From: Ulota crispa
Lineage: Eukaryota; Streptophyta; Bryopsida; Orthotrichales; Orthotrichaceae
NCBI GenBank assembly: GCA_963920765.1
Contig: OY987249.1
Location: 14,508,817 to 14,572,816, forward strand
Length of the DNA stretch: 64,000 nucleotides
Direction of reading: 5' to 3'
Shown piece by piece: positions 22,919 to 35,859 of this stretch (within the stretch, counting starts at the first letter, position 1; every line of letters begins with the position of its first letter). Made by a program: the position numbers and the translations under genes. The notes under the pieces are model-generated. The model had not been told where the DNA came from, did no database searches, and was given only the letters and a program-made list of their open reading frames with translations.

Positions 22919-23397
22919 AAGGTATGTTCTGACTTGCACTTATGTTTTACCAAGAAGCAGTTTTTTGAGGGGGTTAGAACATGGGTGTTCACACATCCAT
23001 GCAGTTTTGGATTCTGAGCCTTAGTGGCACCTTGCTGGCAAGCTTGTAATACCAGTGATTTATGAAAATTAGAAGAAATCAAGGCATGACTTTTGAGATT
23101 TTTAGCAAAGTATTTGTAGTAGGAAATCTTCTTAAAAACAAACTTTTCAAACTTTTTTGGGATCTTTTCATTGGTTTTTTGTAATGGTGGCGGGGGGGGG
23201 TCAATTACGAAAGAGTGTTGTCATAATGTTAAAAGTATGTATGCTCTCAAGTGTGAACACCACGTTGTTAACTTCCCTTCAAAATTCAAAAACATTGCTT
23301 TCCAAGGTGAATCACATAAAATTTGGCTTTTCTAACTACAGTGAAAATTCTTACGTTTTCATACCGCTTCTACAAAAGAGCAAGTGGGAACCGACCT
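22919..23397. mobile_element. AGGT-terminus element (family L)
   Basis: The left end AGGTATGTTCTGACTTGCAC faces GCAAGTGGGAACCGACCT at the right, with TA on both sides (22917-22918 and 23398-23399). The right TA is shared with the next element, so the two abut. Confidence 0.55.
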
Positions 23398-23399
23398 TA

Positions 23400-23726
23400 A
23401 GGTAGTGTGCTCATAAACTGTCCATCTAAGGGCTGAAATTGAATTTTGGGGAGGTGAAACTTCTTGAACTATTTTTCAATAAATTTTCCTTCAAAAACAA
23501 AAAGAACTGACATCTAACCCAAGTTGTTTCATATTTTTTGGAGTTTTGCGGAACTAGTTATGAAATTTTGAAGTGAAAAGATCATAGGTCTCTAAAATCG
23601 CCCACTTCCTCAAATGTACATCACATGTACATTATTGAAAGGCTATGAAAAACAACATGTACCAAAAGAGAACATTTGGTGAGGTGAGCGGTTTAAGAGC
23701 CTGCGCGGCTTATGAGCATACTACCT
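23400..23726. mobile_element. AGGT-terminus element (family K)
   Basis: The left end AGGTAGTGTGCTCATAA faces TTATGAGCATACTACCT at the right (one mismatch over 17 bp), with TA outside each end (23398-23399 and 23727-23728). It is 327 bp and non-coding. A fragment of a similar left end occurs near 45474. Confidence 0.75.
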
Positions 23727-23728
23727 TA

Positions 23729-26700
23729 CCTTATAACAAGATTGCAAGCACTCAACATAGCCACAAATACTTCAAATTCTTGTAGAATATTAACAAAGAT
23801 GACCAATCCTTTTATCTTTCATATTCTTTTACATAATCATTATTCCAGTTGGTATTCTTTGTAAAAATGTTTATACAAAAGGCATAAAGATTTAAACTAC
23901 AATCTATAACAATGTTGCATTGTCAATGCGTACATTGTATAAAATATGTGTATATTTATGATTTTGACAAGCTTTTATTACCATAATATCGAAAAAATAC
24001 GACATCATTTGAGGTGATTTTAAGATGACATTTTCTTTCCAATTATAAAAAGAGGAATTTTACCCAAAAGCTTCATTCATTTGATTTAAGTTTTTACTTT
24101 CACTTTAAATTTAGTATATCAAACTGGAAGGTATTTTTTAAGCCTAAAAATAAAGTGTCTAAATCAAAGAGTGAGTTTGAATTTTTTTCATCGCAGCTGC
24201 TAAATCAATATTTTTTGCCCCAAAGTTTTGCATTACCGCATTAACGTCTACAAAAAGAAGTTGGATTTTTTCAACCGCAAAAACAACCTTGCTTGGAGCA
24301 ACAATGGCACGAGAACCTTTAGTCAGACTCTTAGGCGTTGATAATCTTATAGTAGATTAAATGTGACAAACTTGGTAGCCAAAAAGTAATATTTGAAAAA
24401 TATTTCAAAATTCTTAGTAAAAATCATTATTATTGTATAATTAATTTTATTAAAGAAAGTCATAGGCACCAACGTTGATTGGAGAGTTTAGAATTTTTTG
24501 ATTAAAGCAAACCGCACCAAATGTGTAATTGCTACTTTCACACGCATTCCCAAGTTCTTACAAATGGAACGAAGCTTCATTTTTAGCTCTGATTTTTTAT
24601 CATTATTAAAATATTGAAATTTTTAAAATTTTATTTTAAATTGAAAGTTTTTTTTTTTTTTTTTGTGTAAAATTTTAGTAAGAAATAAGTAAAAAGATTG
24701 TTTGTATTTTAATTGAATGTAAAATTATAAGATTTAAAAATAAGAATAAAGAATAAATTGTGAAAATTATAAAATAAATCTACCTATGTACATGTCACAG
24801 ACATGAACAGATTAGCCATTGTCCAGAGCGTAGAAACTACTAGAAAAGTTTAAAAGATTATAGAATAATAACTAAAATCTAAAAAGTCATAAAAAGTTCT
24901 AGAAGGTTCAAAACTTTTTTCAAATTGGAAAGTTTCCTACTTGGTAGAACCTCTTTGTTCACCTTCAAAACTAGAAAAAACTTCTCAAATAGTTTCAAAG
25001 TATGAAGAAGCTTCTCAAGCAACTTCTAAAGCTTGACAGTTAAGTTTTAATTTTTGATTATATATAAGAGTCAAGACTGAGAGGTACTTCAATTTCGACA
25101 ATTCATCTTTCCGTCCTAATCATTGGCCTTTGAACCTTAACTTCATGTCTTAGCTTTGTATTGTAATGCTACTATCATAAATACATCTCTAGTACTCAAT
25201 TCTAGCACATCCTTGAGTTCTTGTCTTGTCTCTTTGTTTTCTCTATCTCATTTTTTAATTGAGGCTGTTTTTTACATGAAAAAAGATATAGGCTCATCTA
25301 TATGCTCATGTTATTTCAAGAAGTTTCTTAAAAACTTAGAATTTATTGTAGAATTGGGGTTTAAAAATTTTAGAGGCAAATATTAGAGAAGATAATTTTT
25401 GTTGTGTATGAAAAAATTTGCAATAAAATTTTAAAAAATTGTATATCGTAGGATTCTATTAAAACCTCTTTATTTGCTTAAATTGAAGTTGGCACTAAAA
25501 AGTTGAATTAATTTGAATAGAAGAAATTTTGTAGTTTCTCATGTGAAGGAACAGAATTTTGATTGATCATAGGAAATGAACAATTCTTTATTTGCAATGA
25601 AACCTTGAGGATATGTAGAAAATTATATACGTTTTTAAGAAACTATTATTTTTCTATATAAAGTTTATATGAGTAATTTGTGAATGTTAAAAAAAAATAT
25701 CAATTGCTTTCTATTGCAAGAGTCAAAATTTGGATGGCCATAAAAGTTGGACAAAATATTAAAATAGTTTGAAATTTGAAAAAGCCATAGAAATTTATAT
25801 GATCTTTTCAAAAATTTATCATTTAGTCTATACAAAATTTTTTAAACAACGATGTTACTTAATCACAAATTGGTTAAAGAAATAGGATTTAACAAAAGAA
25901 CTTGAAGTTGGAATTGAAATCTTGCGTGTTTTGAGTTATGGCTTGTGGTTTTTTTTGTAATTTTTTTTGTTGTAGGCTGCATAAGATCAAACATTTCTTA
26001 GCATCAATTTGTGTTGTGGTGGCAAAATGGAATTTTTAATCCGTATAGTCAAATTTAGCTATGATCTTGCAATGAGATTGGATTGATGACCAATAGATCG
26101 TGAATTTGAAAGTGGATGACGCTATTTTGTGAGCGTAAAAGGGTGAGCATGTGAGCGGTGAGCCAATTTTTGGAGAGTAGGAATCAATTTTGATCTCAAA
26201 ATCAATGAAAAAAGTAACTATTTCAAAAGATAAAAGTATAAAATGTACAATTATAGGGCCCTATGTACATGGTTATAGATGAAATTGAGTATTTTGACAA
26301 AAAATCTAGGCTCATGGCTCATGGCCTACGGATCTTTGATCCTAAAATAGCATTCCCCATATGAAAGTTTAAGATCCATATTCACCAAAGATATCTTGTG
26401 CTATGCTGTCAATTTTATTTGTCTTGTATTTTATAATTTCTTATCTTTTTATTGTCTTTTGAACCTACTTAAAGCTTGCAACAAAATATGCCAATGGAAA
26501 GCCATTTCTAGCAATTTAGAAGATTCAACTATCAAGACATAAGATTTCTACACAATGTTCTTTTTTGTTGATGAATCATTTTTGTTGCAACCAAAATCTC
26601 CACAATTCTTTAACACAAACTCTTCTCCACATGATCATATAAATAACTATTTGTATAATTTTTTGTAAAAGAATTGTTTTCATATACAACTATACCAAAA

Positions 26701-29048
26701 AGGTATTAATATCACCTTTCTCTAAAGCATGTATATCCTAATTAATTCACAAATCATTTTATGGTTGTATTTACAAAATTCCATATTTCCAATGAACGGT
26801 TTGCTCCAGTTGCTTTTTTTTTTGTTGAGTCATGTTACACCTTTGCTATCTTGCTTGTACAACTCCACATTTATTGTTTTACTCCAAATCCATAACTTTG
26901 AAAGACTTTAAAAATTGTAAACTAAAACAAAAAAGGAAAGTAAACAGACACTCTCCTTGTTTTGCAATAAGTGGCCGATCAAAGCTTCATATTCTTTATT
27001 CTAGTTTTTTATTATATTAAAAGGTAAATTATACATAAGTGTCTAAAATTTATATGACCATAAACGACAATAAACTTTGTATGCATTTATTGCAACTTCT
27101 TTAAAAATTTGGATTCAATAAGTCTCTACATAGCCTATTCAAATTTACAAAAAAAAGTTTGAGTTTTCCATGGATCAATCAGCTATTTCAAGATAAAATG
27201 AATGATTAGTTTTTTGTATTATGAGTCTACAAGAGAAATTAATCTTTCATGTCATGTTCCAAATATTAGTGGTGGATACTATGAGTTCTTTGATTAGCAT
27301 CTTCAGCTCAAACTTCATTTTTTTTCTAGTTATTTAAGTGAAGTATGTAAAAATAATAATGATTAACATTGAGAAATGCTTTGTAGTGTATAAGTTACCT
27401 TTGAAATTTTTGCACTTAAATTCCCAAGTTTTGAACAAATTAAAGGATTCTAGGCTACTTGAGAGGCTACTTTGAAAGAACAACTTTAGAATAGAGCCTT
27501 AAACCTCTATTGACATTGTAGGTAATTAAATACTACCTATAATGATTATCAAATGATATTTATGAGGACTTTAAAATAAATTTTAGATTTTGAATTTTAA
27601 TTAATTAGTAGAAAATAAAGCAATCAAAGAAGAAAATAATCTAGGAATGGAGAAATACAATTCTAGAGTATATCACACTAAGAATCTAACGGCAAATTTG
27701 ATTTGCCAAAATTCTTTCCATAAAGAAGATTCTTTGGCAAGTGGTAACTGATTAACCAAGAAGAATTCTAATTTCTTGAGTTTGTTGTGCAAAATAAAAA
27801 CATAAACTAGCCTAGGTTTTTATGGAACTCCGGGGGAGATTCCACAAAAATCCAAAAGAAAATTCAAAGTGCAAAATATTTTATTATAAACAGCCAACTC
27901 TCTAAACTAACAATTTATAACTTGTAGGAATTCACCCAATGGCAGTAAAATCTTATAATAAATCAAGGTTTAAATTTTGTTGTCATAAAACACTTCAACA
28001 ATTTTCAAGACGTTTTAATTGCAAGAATTGTCCAAATGGTCACTCACCAACTAATTTTGATAGTTTTTTGAATGTTGAACATGACTTTGCAAACGTGCAA
28101 CATTCAAATTGAATAAAAGTGGAGTCTTTTGTTCATCTAAAACCTTTTTAGATAAGTACATGAAATCATATCTTTGAGAAAATTAAATTCTTCTATTTTA
28201 AAATTTATTTTTTCCTCATTTTTAAAATTTATGAACTTTGAAACTTTGATGACAAGAAAAAATAGAGTAGGATGTTTGTTTTAGCTAATTTGAGCTTTCA
28301 AAAGCCAATGGCTTTATTTATTTGTGATTTGGAGCTTTTCACCAAAAGTTAAAGTTTTTATAGCAAGAATTGATTATTTTTGGTATTTTTGATATTATAG
28401 GAAAAAAAGAAGCAAGCATGCAAAATATCATGGGTTAATCAAGAAAGGAAGATCTTGACAAAAGCATAAAAGTTCACCCCTTGTCTCTCGAAACACCCCC
28501 TATTTTCTTTGTGTACTTTTGCAAAAAATTATGTAACACAAGTATGTTTTTTTGTCATGTCTACATGCATTTTTTATCCTATGCTTTTGTTGTTGTGGGA
28601 ATAGGCTTTTTTTTTTGAAGCAGTTGGAAATTCCTTCAAGGTATTACCTAGGTCTTTTTGTGTGTTTTAGCTAAATTTCCACTAGTTCTTAGTAAATCTT
28701 AGTAGTTTTTTGGCGATGCAATTGGCCAATAACTTTTAGAATCCAATGTAGCTTTTTTTTTCCTTTACTCTATCTTTGTACTAACATCCCAAAGATTTTG
28801 GCTTAACCATATCATTTTTTTTTTTCTTGTTAGGAGCCATTATTCCTTAAAAGTGTGACTGTTCAAAAAGCTTAGCTTTGTTTGTACATTCCTCGGAAAA
28901 GAGGAAGATATAAAAAAGGAAAGACAAAAATAAAAAATAACCTTATTTGCAAGTTGTTCTTTTAGTTTCTTCTTGTTTTATTATTGCGAGCTTGACAAGC
29001 TTCCCCTTATTTTCTTTGCAAAACTTTTTTTTAAGTAGTAATTTTTTT
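23729..29048. other. AT-rich stretch without genes
   Basis: About 5.3 kb of strongly AT-rich sequence with homopolymer runs (for example T runs near 24645 and 28610). Apart from the family D element at 26114, I see no gene, RNA or element with matching ends. Open frames here are short and low in complexity. Confidence 0.5.
26114..26358. mobile_element. Family D MITE (GGRATGCTATTTTGTGAGCG terminus), copy 1
   Basis: The left end GATGACGCTATTTTGTGAGC faces CTAAAATAGCATTCCCC at the right as imperfect inverted repeats. The interior matches copies at 33764, 37547 and 42875 (GTGAGCGGTGAGCCAA, TTATAGGGCCCTATGTACAT, GGCTCATGGCTCATGG). About 245 bp, non-coding. Confidence 0.65.
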
Positions 29049-29052
29049 TTAA

Positions 29053-29975
29053 CCCCTAAATCCTTGAGTGTCCCCTCGGGGAGCAAATGGGATTTTGGGC
29101 AAGTACCTACAGCCTCAATTTTTGTCTTGATTTTTTGAAACTTTTTTTGAAGATAGGAAAATTCATTAGTTTTTGGGGAATACAATTTTTATTCCAATTA
29201 ATGCCCAAAAGCAAAAGTTATGCCTAGATAAGCAAAAATTTATGCAAATTGGGCAGCAAAAAAACTTTACAAAAACTTGAGTTTTTTTTATTTTTGTTTT
29301 TTTCCTCATAGGTTATAGTTTTGTCTACATTTGAAGCTTTGATTCATTCCATTTGGACTAGTTATGAGAAAGTTATGGACAATCTTGATTTTTGGGCAAT
29401 TCAAGCATCTTTTTGAAAAAATAACTTATAAAATTCATTTTTGAATGCAATTTCAACATTTTTTCAAAAAGATTGTTGGAAAGGGTGAAGTTTGCTTGCT
29501 AGAACAATAATACCATTGGGATTATTGAGTTTTAATTCCATTGCAGGGTTATTAACAATTTATGTTTTTGTTCAATCTCATACCTTCTTCTACCTAATGT
29601 TTTTTTTAAGAATGAAAATTAAGTATTTTTTGTTTTGATTTTTTTCTAAAGATTCTCAACTCAATTTCCCACCTTAAAAAAATAAACCTCAAAACTTTGT
29701 GGTGCAAAAATTTTAAGTTAAAAAAGTTCATAGTCAAATAGTCTAGTCATGCAAGGTGCAAAAAAGTTTGTTTTTTACTTTTTAAATGCAAATATCTTGC
29801 AATCTGTGTAGTCAAAGTTTTTGAATTTTTGTTTCCACATTGTTATACTAGTCTAGTACAAGATCTTGCGGTTAGATATGCAAAATGACCAATTTTCAAG
29901 TTTTTGTTCTCTTTACAATAGAAATGGCAATTTTGAATGTCTTTTGACAAAATAAAGGCCCTAGGGATTTAGGGG
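29053..29975 (-). mobile_element. TTAA-flanked element, 0.92-kb family, copy b
   Basis: Begins CCCCTAAATCCTTGAGTGTCC after TTAA (29049-29052) and ends GCCCTAGGGATTTAGGGG before TTAA (29976-29979). It lies in the opposite orientation to copy a, so the palindrome-bearing end is on the left. It is most similar to the copy at 32632 over its whole length (for example GCTTTGATTCATTCCATTTG). Confidence 0.8.
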
Positions 29976-30033
29976 TTAAACAAAGAAAATAAAATAAAAA
30001 ACAAGCACCTAGCTAAGCCAGAAACTAGTTTAA

Positions 30034-30940
30034 CCCTTTAAAGACCACGCACATTTTCCCAAAATCCACTAGAAACTGGGGTAATGAAATTAGATGTGCA
30101 TTTGAATCAAATATGGACCCAATTTGAATAATCCAACCGTACAAATGTGAAGGACACCTTGTTTGTTGTCATGTATCAAAATTTCAGTTAGATCTACTGT
30201 TGGAGGTGAAATATTATAATGATTGAATGAGCCGCACATGGAAAATCTTTAGATTATCATGCTTGTGTGGTTTTGAATGTTAACACTTCATGCAAGCTTT
30301 GATTGAGAAGAGCCTTACATTTCTAGAAAGCAAGGTTTCCCACCTTTCCAGCAAGACTAGTTTCATACAAAATAGACAAAAATAGCAATCTCAAGGTGTA
30401 GCTAAGTGGACAAAAAGGGTCAAAATTCCCACTTTCTTTGCTACCCTAAAACAATTCTACAAGAAATTTGATAATTGTTGTGGAAAATTTGATTAGTGAA
30501 GACAATAAAGAATTGGCCTTAAGTGTAGGACAACAAATTTTTAAAATGAAATGATAATACCATTTCAGTAGATCTTCAAATACTACAATTATACTACTAC
30601 CGTATAGAGAAACATTACAAGCGTATTTCTTGAGCTATTTGAAATTTTTTAAGACCTCACAGTTGAATTTTGACATTCTTCTTGGATGTTTGGTGTATTG
30701 TGTTGTTGCTTTGATCCATCTTTGACCAAATATGGATACATATTTTGAGGCCGTGATGTATAAACGCCATTACTTATCAACTCAAATATCCAATTCCATT
30801 GTCGTTTCTTGGGCTGGATGCAAAATTCTTGTGATCACAAGCATTCTTCAAGACCGGTTTCCAAATTATTGAACGGTTTTACTCTAGAAGCCAAAAACCA
30901 CTCTCCCAAACCAAAATATGGTTTAGTAGTCTCTAAAGGG
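30034..30940 (+). mobile_element. TTAA-flanked element, 0.9-kb CCCTTTAAAG family, copy g
   Basis: Starts CCCTTTAAAGACCACGCAC after TTAA (30030-30033) and ends AGTCTCTAAAGGG before TTAA (30941-30944). It is 907 bp. Near the right end is the palindrome AACCAAAATATGGTT. It aligns with 34185-35442 and, inverted, with 48949-49847. Confidence 0.85.
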
Positions 30941-30944
30941 TTAA

Positions 30945-31807
30945 ACTACGGGAAAAACACAAATTATTCATGAGGTCTTGGCTGAAGGTCACAAGCTCCT
31001 GACTAGCAAAAGTGGCTTGAATATAGCTGAGTAATCTGCAACAACAAAACCATGTGAGCTACGTGTGTAAAGGCATGTTTCTACTTGCTCTTATGTGCAG
31101 TGTTAGGTGGGTATTAGATAGTCAATTCTAATTGACATTTTTCACTTGTGTTCGTAATTAAGAACCAAACCTAGTTGGTAGGAGTTGTGGTAGTAAATAG
31201 CATTGGTTTTAGTATGTAGAAATTGTAATAAACTATGATTGCATAAATGATTCTTTGGTAAAAATCTTAAAATTCAAAATCAAGAATAACAAAGTGATAG
31301 TATTAATCATGATATTTTGTAAAATTGGTGAGGATGATAGATTGACTAATACTTGTGACTTTAACTTTACCAATAGTGTGAATGACAAGTATCAAAAATA
31401 CTATTTATCTCTGCTAAATGGAGTCAACAACATTTACAAATTATAAATACCTTTTATACACCTACTTTGTTATTCTTAACAAAATTCATAGCTTAGCTTT
31501 TTACTACAAGCAAGTGAAAACAGGCCTTTAGTTTACTTTATAACTTAGCAGACCCTCTACTGACTGCTGCTTCACTCATGCAAGGGAGTGGTGAATCTCA
31601 TAAATGATCCGGCGGCGGATGTTGAGCTCCAAGCTCTGCACGAATGCCAAGTGTACAATGACGCCCTGCTTGTAGGATGCATTATGCTACGGGTAGAGGC
31701 CATCAACACTTGGAGTCATACAATAGCAACTACTCTTTATAACCTCCTACCTTATTTACAAGAGGTTCTGTACTTGTAGAAGTGGCCTACTTTTTCAGCA
31801 AGGTACC
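30945..31807. other. Unassigned sequence
   Basis: No gene or complete element recognised. Confidence 0.4.
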
Positions 31808-31809
31808 TA

Positions 31810-32123
31810 CGGTAGGAGCACCCATAAACGTCAAACTAAGGGTTTTGAACATGATGACTATTAATAACAATTAGCAAATTATAAGATCCTATTAGGAACA
31901 GAAAAAAAAATGAGTTTGCACTTTCATATGTATTATTTAGATATTGTGAGAATAAGTTATGAATTTTTAAAGAGCAAATTGCCATTGCACCCATAACCAC
32001 TTTTAAGAATTCATGTTCACATGTTGTGTATTCTTGTCATTACATCTATCTACTTCCACAAATTTTTCAAGATTTCAAAAGTAACGGTTATGGGGACACT
32101 GACACTTATGGGTGCTCCTATCT
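31810..32123. mobile_element. AGGT-terminus, TA-flanked MITE (family G), copy 3
   Basis: The left end CGGTAGGAGCACCCATAAACG (first base changed from A) faces CTTATGGGTGCTCCTATCT at the right, with TA outside both (31808-31809 and 32124-32125). At 314 bp it is the shortest copy. Confidence 0.65.
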
Positions 32124-32627
32124 TACTCAACTTTTTTAAGAGCATCTCCACTAGTGCTCACCATAGTGGGCTTGTTCAAAAGTTTTCATCTGTTTTTGAA
32201 GGGTCTTCATGCTCTTTGATTGCCATCCATGCTCTTCAAAAAGGTGGTCTTGCACTTCAACATGCCTCACAAATAATCATTTCACCACTTATCAAGGAAA
32301 GTAATAGACAAAGCTCACTAAAGGGCCATTGCTAGACACGCTAGGACAGAGTGTCTTGAGAGGGTTTTGAAAGGGCCCTTAGCACTTCTCATCCACTTCT
32401 AGCAAGTGTCAAACCTTGAGAGGGCACTAGTGCAGATGCTCAAAGGTTATGTTACATAAAAATAAATTGATGTTTTAATGTCTAAAAGCCCATTCTCCCT
32501 ACAAAGAACATAATGGATTTTGGGAAAGCTTGTACTATTTGGATTTTTGATCAAGATGATTGAGGTTTCTTTGTGTAAGTGGATTTTGTACAAGTTATAT
32601 GGCAATATCTTTTTTACTTAACCCCTA
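32124..32627. other. Unassigned sequence
   Basis: Contains repeated words around AGTGCTCACCATAGTGGGC and CACTAGTGCAGATGCTC that hint at another element, but I could not match two ends. Confidence 0.3.
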
Positions 32628-32631
32628 AAGG

Positions 32632-33544
32632 ACCATTGTCCCTTTGGGGGACAAATGGGATTTTGGGCAGGTACCTACGGCCTCAATATTTGTCCTAATT
32701 TTTTGAAACTTTTTTTCAAGATAGAAAAACACATTAGCTTTTGGGAAATATAATTTTGATTCCAATTGATGCTAGGGAGCAAAATTTATGCCCAAATAAG
32801 CACAAATTTGGGGACGCGGGGTAGCAAAAAAAATTCTTATAAAAACTTGAAAAAAAAAATTAATTTTTTTTCTCATAGACTATATCTTTGTCTACTTTTG
32901 AAGCTTTGATTCATTCCATTTGGAATAGTTATGAGAAAGTTATGGACAATCTTGTTTTTTGGGCAAATGAAGCATCTTCTTGAAAAAATAACTTATAAAC
33001 TTCATTTTTGAATGCAAATTTAACATTTTTCCAAAAAGATTGTTGGAGAGGGTGAAGTTTGCTTTCTAGAACAATCTCACCATTGGGATTATTGAGTTTC
33101 AATTCCATTGCAGGGTTATTAGCAATTTAAGTTTTTGTTCAATCTCATACCTTCTTCTACCTAATGTTTTTTTTTTAAAGAATGAAAATTAAGTATTCTT
33201 TTTTGAAATTTTTTCCAAAGATTCCCAACTCAACTTCCCACCATGCAAAAATAGAATTCCAAACTCTGTGGTGCAAAAATTTTAAGTTAAAAATGTTCAA
33301 AGTTAAAAAATATAGTCAAGCAAGGTGCAAAAAAAGTTTTTTTCTACTTTTTAAATGCAAATATCTTCCAATTTGTGCTGTCAAAGTTCTTGAGTTTTGT
33401 ATGACACATTCTTATAATAGTCTAGCACAAGATCCTACGGTTAGATATGCAAAATGCCCGGTTTTCAAACTTTTTTACTCTTTGCCATGGAGGTGGCAGT
33501 TTTGATTGTCTTTTGACAAAATAAAGGCCATGGTCCTTTAGGGG
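32632..33544 (-). mobile_element. TTAA-flanked element, 0.92-kb family, copy c
   Basis: Begins CCCCTAAAGGACCATTGTCC after TTAA (32628-32631) and ends CATGGTCCTTTAGGGG before TTAA (33545-33548). The termini are inverted repeats over about 14 bp. The subterminal palindrome TTGTCCCTTTGGGGGACAA follows the left end. It is 913 bp. A 107-codon open frame inside is Lys- and Phe-rich and has no family motif. Confidence 0.85.
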
Positions 33545-33763
33545 TTAAATTGAATTTAGAATTCAAAAGTTATGAGTCTTTTATAGGTGATTTTTGAATT
33601 AAGGACAAGTTAGGCATGCCAGTTTTCATTGACTTCTCCCAAGGACATGCAAAGTGGGTACCTCTGCCAGGTGAAGAAGCAATTGGTTTAGAAGATAGGT
33701 ACTAGAATTGGTTTGAGCTATAGTTGCACAAAAACAAGGCAACATCAAGTGAAATTGAGTTAG

Positions 33764-34003
33764 ATGATGCCATTTTGTGAACATAAAATGGTGAGCCTAT
33801 GAGTGGTGAGCCAAGATTACACAAGCACAGACCAATTTTGAGCTCATCCTCAATAAAAAAAAGTAAAAAAATAGCATGTTTTTAAAGAGATGAAAGTTTA
33901 AAATACACAATTAGAATACCCTAAATACATAATTATTGATAAAAAGGTATTTTGAAAAAAATCTAGTCTCACGGCTCACAAATCCCTCACAATTTAGCAC
34001 TCA
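33764..34003. mobile_element. Family D MITE, copy 2
   Basis: Interior words GAACATAAAATGGTGAGC, GAGTGGTGAGCCAAGATT and CTAGTCTCACGGCTCAC align with copies at 26114 and 37547. The termini are worn (GATGATGCCATTTTGTGAAC at the left, AATTTAGCACTCAC at the right). Confidence 0.55.
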
Positions 34004-34184
34004 CTAGTCCAAGACCTGATTTGTTTTGTTTTTCTGAAAAGTGATTGACATACCTCCAAATTTCCTTGGCGAAGGGGCAGTGCCAAATAGGTATTCTTGG
34101 GACTTCATGTGCTGGTCCCACGTCATGCATTTGGTAGGGTTGTTGAATCCAATCATCTTCAGCCATGCACCAGCGGTAACTTAA

Positions 34185-35442
34185 CCCTTTAACAACCACA
34201 CCCATTTTCACAGAATCCACTGAAAATAGGGGTTGTAAGCCTAGATTTGGAAATGATTTAAATATGGATCCACTTTCAATAATCCAACCGAACAAATGGG
34301 AAATACACCTTGTTTATTGTAAAGTATTAAAATTCTAACTAGATTTAACGTTGGAGGTGAAATATTATAATGATTGAGTGAGCCATATGCGGAAAATCTC
34401 TTGTGTTTCATTCTTGTTTAGTTTTGAATGTTAACCTTTCATGCAAGTTTTGATTGAGAAGAGCCTTACATTTCTAAAAGCAGGGTTTCTCACTTTATCA
34501 ACAAGACTAGTTTCACACAAAATAGACAAAAATAGCAATCACAAGGTGTAGCTAAGTGGACAAAAATGGTCAAAAAACCCACTTTCTTTGCTACCCTAAA
34601 ACAGTTCTACGAGAAATTTGATAGTTATTCTGAAAAATCCAATTGGTGAAAACAATCAAGAATTGGCCTTACATGTAAGATGACAAATTTTAAAGCCAAA
34701 ATGACAACAACATTTCAATAGATCTTCAAATACTACAATTATACTACTACCGTATATGAAAACAATACAAGCATATTTCTTAAGCAATTTGAATTTTTTT
34801 AGAATTGTGCAATTGAAATTTGACATTCTTCTTGCATACTTGATGTATTGTGTTGTTGCTTTGATCCATCTTTGACAAAAATTGGATACGTATTTTGAAG
34901 CCATGCCGTATAAACACCATTATTTATCAACTCACATACCCAATTGCATTATTATTTTTTTAGATGAATGCAAAATTCTTGTGATCATATGCGTACTTCA
35001 AGACCAAATTCCAAATTATTGAGCGATTTCAATCTACAAGTCAAAAACCACTCCCAGCTACCAAAATATGGTCGCGTGGTCCTTAACCCCTAAACGTCGA
35101 GAAGGACAAAAATTGTCCTCCGGCTCTGAAAAACGATTATGTGATTCAAAAAAAAGTTGTTTTTCATCTGATTTTTTTCAAAAGTGACCATAAACACATG
35201 GTCCATCATGGAAGACAAAAAATTACCTCTTGAGATACATTCATTTTGTTTTGTAACCCAAATTGTGATACATGGTGTTAGCTCCCGAGCTGCCCTTCTT
35301 GTAATTTTCATGAGGGCACCATGTATTGTTGACTTTTCCAACTTTTTGAAACAATACTACTGGTGCTCATGTGCAAAACACTATAGAATGCTATAGACAG
35401 GGCAAGCCACGGTGATCCATCCATCCTTTAAGGGTTAAAGGG
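34185..35442 (+). mobile_element. TTAA-flanked element, 0.9-kb CCCTTTAAAG family, copy h, interrupted
   Basis: Starts CCCTTTAACAACCACACCC after TTAA (34181-34184). Its right terminal repeat is split: GTGGTCCTTAA lies left of an inserted 0.35-kb element and TTAA-AGGG-TTAA lies right of it. Removing the insertion and one TTAA restores a terminus CCTTAAAGGG followed by TTAA and a length of 906 bp, against 907 bp for copy g. Confidence 0.85.
35087..35434 (+). mobile_element. TTAA-flanked element, 0.35-kb family, copy j, inside copy h
   Basis: Starts CCCCTAAACGTCGAGAAGG after TTAA (35083-35086) and ends CCTTTAAGGG before TTAA (35435-35438). It is 348 bp and closely similar to the copy at 11355. 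A subterminal hairpin GAAGGACAAAAATTGTCCTCC follows the left end. It sits exactly in the TTAA within the right terminus of the host element. Confidence 0.88.
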
Positions 35443-35446
35443 TTAA

Positions 35447-35858
35447 TCCTTGATTTATAATTGACCATGGAAAATTTGCCAACTTCCTTGTCTCGAATTG
35501 TGCCATTTCTTCTTCTCGTAGTCAAACTCTAGTGAGGTTCAGATAAAGACGTCCTTCCATGCTGTGGTGATCGGGACCGGAGAAGTGCTAGAAGACATCA
35601 GTTTGCGTGATTGTTGCTCATGGAAGCAACTTTAGCGTAAAGTACGTTCGGTGACCTTTTACTAATGTATTAGATAATTTTGAGTTTTAATTTGTTCTTT
35701 CTTGTTTATCTTGATCATTGGTGAGGGCTATTTACATCACCTCTTCCGCATAGAAGTGTCGAATGTAATAATCAGTGTCTCTAACTTGGGGAACTTCCAC
35801 CTGTGATTGGTCCCATTTTTACTAAACCACCTCCACCCCGCACCTGAAAAGATGCCCC
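35447..35858. other. Unassigned sequence
   Basis: No gene or element recognised. Confidence 0.35.
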
Positions 35859-35859
35859 A

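Noticed and set aside
33182-33505. 107-codon plus-strand frame
   Set aside because: It is inside a TTAA element, is not conserved in sister copies, and is biased to Lys, Phe and Ser from AT-rich DNA.
29049-35446. Segmental duplication: the order of a 0.92-kb and a 0.9-kb TTAA element occurs twice (29.0-30.9 and 32.6-35.4 kb)
   Set aside because: The spacers between the two elements differ in length and content (about 55 bp against about 640 bp with a family D MITE), so independent insertions are simpler.
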